Origin: an uncultured Bacteroidota bacterium
GTDB taxonomy: Bacteria; Bacteroidota; Bacteroidia; NS11-12g; UBA9320
Reading direction: 5' to 3'
Length of the DNA: 64,000 nt
Assembly (NCBI GenBank): GCA_913043145.1
Contig: CAJWLP010000001.1
Span: 62,001-126,000 of the forward strand
The notes under the pieces were generated by a model. The model saw only the letters and a list, made by a program, of their open reading frames with translations. It did no database searches and was not told the DNA's origin. Shown here one piece after another: positions 59,581 through 64,000 of this stretch. The position numbers and the translations under genes are program-made. Position 1 is the stretch's first letter. The number at the start of each line of letters is the position of its first letter.

Positions 59581-60681
59581 ATGGATAATGATTTAATCTA
59601 CAAAATAGCACTCACCCGAATTCCAAGAGTAGGTAGTGTGATAGCCAAAAATTTAATCAGTTATTGTGGGGGAGTTAAAGAGGTGTTTTCAAGAACAAAA
59701 CATTTCTTAAAAAAGATTCCAGGAGTAGGTGAAGTTCTTGCTAATAATATTAATTCTTATAAAAACTTTGAGAATGACAATTTAGAGATTGACTTCATTA
59801 ATCAGAACCAAATTGATGTTCATTTTTTCTTAGATGAATCCTATCCATATCGACTTAGGCAAATTCCAGATTGCCCAATTATTATCTATTCAAAAGGGGC
59901 TTCAAATTTGAACCCTGATAAATGCATAGCTATTGTTGGTACAAGAAAAATGACTTCATATGGCAAACAGTTCGTTAAAGAATTGATGGAAGAGTTAAAT
60001 GCATATCAACCAACGATAGTGAGTGGGTTGGCCTATGGTGTTGATGTTTTTGCACACAAGCAGAGCATTAAAAATGAGATGCCAACCTATGGTGTTGTCG
60101 CTCATGGTTTAGATCAAATTTATCCTTCAGCACATAGAGGAGTAGCACGTGATATGATAAAAAACAAAGGAGCTGTTATTACTGAATATACATCCAATAC
60201 AATACCCAACAGAGAGAATTTTCCAATGAGAAATAGATTGGTAGCAGGAATGGTGGATGCTGTAATTGTTGTTGAATCTGCAATTAAAGGAGGGTCACTT
60301 ATTACGGCAGAGTTGGCAAATCAATACAACAGGGATGTACTTGCTCTACCAGGTGCAATTAATCAAAAGTATTCTTCGGGGTGCAATTATTTGATAAAGA
60401 AGAATAAAGCTCATGTGATTGAAGGGATAGAAGATTTAGTTCATTTGCTGAATTGGGATATTAAGGTTGAGAAGAAAATTCAAAAACCATTCATCCCAAA
60501 ATTTACAAATAACGAAAAAAAGCTCTTTTCAATTATACAAGAAAAAGATGAAGTTGGGATTGATGATTTACAGATAAAATCGGGTTTTGTATCTAGTTTG
60601 TTAGCTATAACTTTGCTGGAGTTAGAAATGAAAAACTGCATAATTAGTTTGCCAGGCAAGAGATATAAATCAATAAAGTGA
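59581..60681 (+). CDS. dprA: DNA-processing protein DprA
   Basis: Loads RecA onto incoming single-stranded DNA during natural transformation. A SAM/HhH-like N-terminal part (KIALTRIPRVGSVIAKNLI) precedes the Rossmann-like core: IAIVGTRKMTSYGKQ, TIVSGLAYGVDVFAHK, ENFPMRNRLVAGM and ESAIKGGSLITAELANQYNR. A winged-helix-like C-terminus follows. 366 residues, normal. Its stop overlaps the queA start (GTGA). Confidence 0.94.
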   Translation: MDNDLIYKIALTRIPRVGSVIAKNLISYCGGVKEVFSRTKHFLKKIPGVGEVLANNINSYKNFENDNLEIDFINQNQIDVHFFLDESYPYRLRQIPDCPIIIYSKGASNLNPDKCIAIVGTRKMTSYGKQFVKELMEELNAYQPTIVSGLAYGVDVFAHKQSIKNEMPTYGVVAHGLDQIYPSAHRGVARDMIKNKGAVITEYTSNTIPNRENFPMRNRLVAGMVDAVIVVESAIKGGSLITAELANQYNRDVLALPGAINQKYSSGCNYLIKKNKAHVIEGIEDLVHLLNWDIKVEKKIQKPFIPKFTNNEKKLFSIIQEKDEVGIDDLQIKSGFVSSLLAITLLELEMKNCIISLPGKRYKSIK

Positions 60682-61859
60682 GGTTAGTACGTAAATCAGA
60701 TTTTTTCTTTGAGTTAAACGAAGATCAAATTGCAAAATATCCACTTAATAAAAGAGATCAATCGAAGTTACTTTGTTATCAATATGGTAAGATAACTCAT
60801 CATAAGTTTACAGATGTATCATCAATTCTTCCAAAGGATTCACTCTTGATAATGAATAACGCAAAGGTTATCCCTGCTCGACTTTATTTTAAGAGAAAGA
60901 CGGGAGCACTAATTGAAGTATTACTTCTTGAGCCTGTTAAACCAAGTAGTTACGAAAAATCATTTGCTAGTACTCAAGCTTCCCAATGGAAGTGTATGAT
61001 TGGAAATAGCAAGAAATGGAAAGAAGGGGAGTTTTTAGATTTAAGTATTCAATCTGGACTCATTCAAGCCCAATTGATTAGCAAAACTCATAGAATTGTA
61101 GAACTTTCTTGGACAAATAAAAAGCTGTTTACAGAAGTACTTCAGAAAATTGGTGAATTACCGCTCCCTCCATATCTTAATAGGAAAACGGAAGATAGTG
61201 ATATAAAAACATACCAAACGGTATTTGCTAAAAATGAGGGCTCTGTTGCTGCACCAACTGCAGGTCTTCACTTTACAGATGATGTCTTGAGTAATATAGT
61301 TGATAAAGGAGTCGCAATTAGTGAGGTTACACTTCATGTTGGTGCGGGTACATTTCTGCCAGTAAAAGAGGATGATGTTATAAATCATGAAATGCATCAA
61401 GAACATTTTGAGGTAACCATAGATACGCTTAATTTATTGATGAATCATGATCAGCGAATTGCTGTAGGAACCACAAGTTTGAGAGTACTGGAGAGTTTAT
61501 ATTGGATTGGTATTCAATTAAGTCAAAATGATGAATCATTTTTTGTATCTAAATTAGAGCCGTACGAAAAAAACTCAAAACTCACTTTTAAGGAGTCCAT
61601 AGGAATTATAAAGTCTTATATGCATACTCACAATATAACTGTAATAGAGGCAGCTACTGAAATTTTAATATTGCCGGATTGTGAATTAAAAAGTATTACC
61701 GGTTTAATTACTAATTTCCATTTGCCTGAGAGTACATTATTGATGTTAATAGCAAGTATAGTAGGGGAGGAATGGAAAGATATCTACGAAACTGCTAAAG
61801 CTGAAAAATACCGTTTTTTAAGCTACGGAGACAGCAGTATTTTATTTAAAAATTTATGA
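60678..61859 (+). CDS. queA: S-adenosylmethionine:tRNA ribosyltransferase-isomerase QueA
   Basis: Converts preQ1-34 to epoxyqueuosine-34 in tRNA, downstream of Tgt. Segments: FELNEDQIAKYPLNKRDQSKLL, LIMNNAKVIPARLYFKRKTGA, LPLPPYLNRK, YQTVFAKNEGSVAAPTAGLHFT, TLHVGAGTFLPVK, and ITNFHLPESTLLMLIAS. GTG start within the dprA stop. At 393 residues it is longer than E. coli QueA by ~35, spread over the middle. Tail to tail with the decarboxylase gene, three bases apart. Confidence 0.95.
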   Translation: MRLVRKSDFFFELNEDQIAKYPLNKRDQSKLLCYQYGKITHHKFTDVSSILPKDSLLIMNNAKVIPARLYFKRKTGALIEVLLLEPVKPSSYEKSFASTQASQWKCMIGNSKKWKEGEFLDLSIQSGLIQAQLISKTHRIVELSWTNKKLFTEVLQKIGELPLPPYLNRKTEDSDIKTYQTVFAKNEGSVAAPTAGLHFTDDVLSNIVDKGVAISEVTLHVGAGTFLPVKEDDVINHEMHQEHFEVTIDTLNLLMNHDQRIAVGTTSLRVLESLYWIGIQLSQNDESFFVSKLEPYEKNSKLTFKESIGIIKSYMHTHNITVIEAATEILILPDCELKSITGLITNFHLPESTLLMLIASIVGEEWKDIYETAKAEKYRFLSYGDSSILFKNL

Positions 61860-61862
61860 GAA

Positions 61863-63251
61863 CTATGTTGCAATCATTGAGAGCATGTTTTTGTTTTCTA
61901 ATTCTTTAGCTCCTTCTTCAAGTACTTTGAAAAAGTGAAGAATTTCTTTTTGTGTATTGGTTGCATTAATGGTAATTAGTCGAATGAACTCGATGGGACC
62001 ATACTTTCCATACCCAACCAATGCAGAAGCTTTTTCATACAGATGAGTACAAAGTTTGTTGGCAGGTATGTTTTTATAATTAAAGCAAATGGATATGGAG
62101 TCTTGGAAGCTGTATAACCTATAGTCAGGGTGACTCTCAATATATTGTCGTGCTATATCTGCTAAGTAGAATTGTTGATTAATGATATCTTCTAACCCTT
62201 TATTTCCAACAGATTTCCATAATGTCCAAAATTTAAGTGCATCATTTCTCCTACCACATTGTAGACTTGTTCTTCCGAGATCAAAGTCGTCCGATTCAGT
62301 CTGGTAAAGATACTCAGCTTCGTTGCTAAATGATTTAGTTAAAAAGTTTTTATCTTTTACAACAACGATTGAGCAACTAAGAGGTGTCCCTAGCATTTTA
62401 TGTGCATTAAAACTAAAACTATCACTTAGCTCAATTCCTTTTACCAGTCTTTTGTATTTTTTGCTAAAGATTACACCGCCACAATATGCACCGTCAACGT
62501 GCAACCAAATCTGGTGCTGTTGGCAAATTTTATGAATGTCTTCTATATCATCAAATGCTCCTAAAACAGTTGTTCCAGCAGTAGCATTTACAAAAAATGG
62601 TTTAAATCCTTTTTCTTTATCTTGTAAAATAATTTCATTTAAATGTTGGATGTCCATTTTGCCTGATGGATCAGTTTTAATATATCGTACTTGGTCTCTT
62701 CCTATGCCTGCAAATGCAGCATTTTTGGGAATGGAATAGTGTGATTCTTTTGATGTGTAAAGTATCATTTTTTGACTGACACCTGCATTTGGGATGTCTG
62801 TTGAGAAGGCATCTCTGGCCATAATAAGTCCCATAAAATTACTCATACTACCACCAGGAGCGATGGTCCCATCAGCAGTATTTGGATATCCAATGAGTTG
62901 ACAAACTTTTCGAATAATGACTTTTTCAATACCTGCTTGTGGACCAGCAACCTTATAGGTATACATGCTACTATTCAACATAACAGCTAGTAAATCACCC
63001 AGTACAGATTTGGGCTGTCTACCTCCAAACAATTGATTGAAAAAGAGTTTGGATGAAGTTTTGGGTGTTTTAAGAGCCACATTTTCAATTAATCTTTCCC
63101 AGTCCTCATCATTGATTCCTTCTTCCTCAAATTCTAAATTTAGTTTGTCAATGACTAGATCGTTATCTATAGGCTTAGAAACAGGAATTGTTTCCTCTAT
63201 ATTCATCAATTTTTCAACTAATCGACTAAAAAAATGTAACTCTTTTTTCAT
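61863..63251 (-). CDS. PLP-dependent decarboxylase, cysteine-sulfinate decarboxylase-like
   Basis: Group II decarboxylase of 462 residues. PLP Lys285 in FNAHKML, stacking His171 in TSKESHYSI, Asp253 in LHVDGAYCGG. Long blocks resemble animal CSAD and GAD: FFNQLFGG, SMYTYKVAGP, APGGSMSNF, NATAGTTVLGAFDDIEDI, LQCGRRNDALKFWTLWKS. Substrate could be cysteine sulfinate, aspartate or glutamate. The divergent cysteine dioxygenase gene, which makes cysteine sulfinate, favours the first; the product would be hypotaurine. The sequence does not resemble the E. coli GadA type. A small hairpin (GCGGT/ACCGC) lies four bases before its start codon. Confidence 0.85.
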   Translation of the reverse strand: MKKELHFFSRLVEKLMNIEETIPVSKPIDNDLVIDKLNLEFEEEGINDEDWERLIENVALKTPKTSSKLFFNQLFGGRQPKSVLGDLLAVMLNSSMYTYKVAGPQAGIEKVIIRKVCQLIGYPNTADGTIAPGGSMSNFMGLIMARDAFSTDIPNAGVSQKMILYTSKESHYSIPKNAAFAGIGRDQVRYIKTDPSGKMDIQHLNEIILQDKEKGFKPFFVNATAGTTVLGAFDDIEDIHKICQQHQIWLHVDGAYCGGVIFSKKYKRLVKGIELSDSFSFNAHKMLGTPLSCSIVVVKDKNFLTKSFSNEAEYLYQTESDDFDLGRTSLQCGRRNDALKFWTLWKSVGNKGLEDIINQQFYLADIARQYIESHPDYRLYSFQDSISICFNYKNIPANKLCTHLYEKASALVGYGKYGPIEFIRLITINATNTQKEILHFFKVLEEGAKELENKNMLSMIAT

Positions 63252-63255
63252 GTGT

Positions 63256-63269
63256 GCGGTAATAACCGC
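63256..63269. other. Short GC-rich hairpin between the divergent pair
   Basis: GCGGT/ACCGC with an AATA loop, in a leader that is otherwise AT-rich, four bases before the decarboxylase start. It may form in the mRNA leader or be a protein site. The rest of the 121-base divergent gap shows no clear TAnnTTTG box for either gene. Confidence 0.3.
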
Positions 63270-63372
63270 TAAATAATTTGCTTAACCAAGTTTTATCCCT
63301 TCTAAACAGAGGCTGTTGTTTTTCTTTAAAATACTTCTAATTAGTGAAAAAATATTAAATTCGAGGACTTAA

Positions 63373-63930
63373 ATGGGTGCAGAAAAACAATCTTTAGAGC
63401 TTATATCATCATTGAATGAGCTCATTTCTGCACTTGAATCAGGTTATTATCAGGAAGCTCTTAATCAGTCTTATGATTTAAATGTTTCAGAGTCTGAAAT
63501 AGCAAATTACACCTCTTGGAATAAAAGTAGGTATACAAGAAATTGTATCGCTAGAAATAGAGATTTTGAGTTGATTCTGCTCTGTTGGGAAGAGGGTCAA
63601 AAAACAGCAATACATTCTCACAATCAACAAGAATGTTGGGTGAAAGTAATTCAAGGTAATTTCGCTGAGTATCTTTATGAGTATGATGATGTGAATAATC
63701 GGATGAACCCAACAAATGAAGTTTATGTTGCTCAAAATGAGGTGACGACCATTGAGGATTCAAATACCTATCACAGTTTAGAAAATACGTATAAAGGAAG
63801 AAGTATAAGCCTTCATCTATATATGAAGCCAATTGTAAAATGTAATGTGTATAATCAAGCAACCAATCAATTGGAATGTAAATATCTAACTTATGATACA
63901 TTTGAAGGGGAGGTCTTTATAAAATCTTAG
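63373..63930 (+). CDS. Cysteine dioxygenase
   Basis: Cupin iron enzyme oxidising L-cysteine to cysteine sulfinate. 185 residues. The iron triad is H81, H83 (IHSHNQQEC) and H134 (NTYHSLEN). RYTRNCIARN carries the substrate Arg56. C88 and Y150 (SLHLYMKP) fall where animal enzymes have the Cys93-Tyr157 thioether cofactor. Many bacterial homologues have Gly at the Cys position, so this one looks animal-like. It is divergent from the CSAD-like gene, giving two steps of hypotaurine synthesis. Confidence 0.92.
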   Translation: MGAEKQSLELISSLNELISALESGYYQEALNQSYDLNVSESEIANYTSWNKSRYTRNCIARNRDFELILLCWEEGQKTAIHSHNQQECWVKVIQGNFAEYLYEYDDVNNRMNPTNEVYVAQNEVTTIEDSNTYHSLENTYKGRSISLHLYMKPIVKCNVYNQATNQLECKYLTYDTFEGEVFIKS

Positions 63931-63952
63931 TTGTATATACTTCCTTCTGACT

Positions 63953-64000
63953 ATGGATAAAATGGGTATTTCAAATTTTATCTTTTTCAATCTTGCTGAT
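63953..64000 (+). CDS. Partial open frame cut by the window edge
   Basis: An ATG 22 bases after the cysteine dioxygenase stop opens a frame MDKMGISNFIFFNLAD that runs off the end. It may be the next gene of the same transcript. Sixteen codons are too few to say what it is. Confidence 0.35.
   Translation, partial: MDKMGISNFIFFNLAD

Noticed and set aside
61863-63251. Calling the decarboxylase glutamate decarboxylase
   Set aside because: The family also holds GAD and aspartate decarboxylases, but the neighbouring cysteine dioxygenase and the blocks shared with animal CSAD make cysteine sulfinate the more likely substrate. I did not assign a gene symbol.
1-64000. tRNA, rRNA, CRISPR arrays, insertion sequences and prophage
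   Set aside because: All intergenic gaps were read. The longest (2263-2530, 55168-55357, 44819-44973, 46486-46638) show promoters or nothing, no cloverleaf sequence, no regular repeat-spacer pattern and no transposase or integrase frame.

Overview
The window is a gene-dense, low-GC chromosomal segment of a Bacteroidota bacterium, most plausibly a Flavobacteriales-like marine or aquatic lineage; I cannot place it to genus. The assignment rests on four things: type IX secretion/gliding genes (porT, gldD, gldE, the T9SS plug protein and two proteins with T9SS sorting domains); promoter -7 boxes of the form TAnnTTTG rather than TATAAT; the gene orders mutY-ssb-gldE-gldD and ubiE-porT; and a Na+-pumping NQR. 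I see no tRNA, rRNA, CRISPR array, insertion sequence or prophage.

Layout. 1-2.3 kb: pnp and a strong terminator. 2.4-17.2 kb: a complete division and cell wall (dcw) cluster, mraZ-rsmH-ftsL-ftsI-murE-mraY-murD-ftsW-murG-murC-ftsQ-ftsA-ftsZ, nearly all genes overlapping or abutting, headed by a promoter and a phased set of MraZ-type boxes. 17.3-20.4 kb: two minus-strand genes of unknown function, a large Rossmann-motif protein and a small protein whose C-terminal half resembles DNA polymerase III psi. 20.5-31.2 kb: ilvE, a putative porin with a lipoprotein, a DAO-family oxidoreductase with an LtaS-like membrane enzyme, a gingipain-like but apparently dead T9SS cargo protein, and an M1 aminopeptidase with a T9SS domain followed by a gene remnant. 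31.2-38.4 kb: engB, then ubiE-porT-tgt-(four-helix bundle gene)-lptG-truB-ribF-M23 peptidase. 38.4-41.8 kb (minus): mutY-ssb-gldE-gldD. 41.9-46.5 kb: HU, a TPR protein, a 30-residue COX24-like basic protein, rng, rlmH, a small AT-hook-like protein and an MFS transporter. 46.6-55.2 kb: nqrABCDEF, apbE, pepT and, on the opposite strand, an NqrM-like maturation factor. 55.3-61.9 kb: a small membrane protein, a LytS/LytTR two-component pair, mazG, the T9SS plug protein, dprA and queA. 61.9-64 kb: a divergent pair encoding a cysteine-sulfinate decarboxylase-like enzyme and a cysteine dioxygenase, then the start of an open frame cut by the window edge.

How the genes work together. The dcw cluster builds meso-diaminopimelate peptidoglycan precursors and the divisome. 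PorT, GldD, GldE and the plug protein belong to the secretion/gliding machine that would export the two CTD-bearing proteins. NqrA-F, the flavin transferase ApbE and NqrM make and mature one sodium pump. Tgt and QueA are two steps of tRNA queuosine synthesis. The last pair would turn cysteine into cysteine sulfinate and then hypotaurine.

The observations I rate highest are the 12-bp-arm perfect palindrome with a T tract inside the first codons of apbE, which looks like an intragenic terminator or attenuator; the animal-like cysteine dioxygenase/decarboxylase pair; the phased MraZ boxes; and the unassigned 802-residue Rossmann-motif protein with an operator-like palindrome over its promoter.
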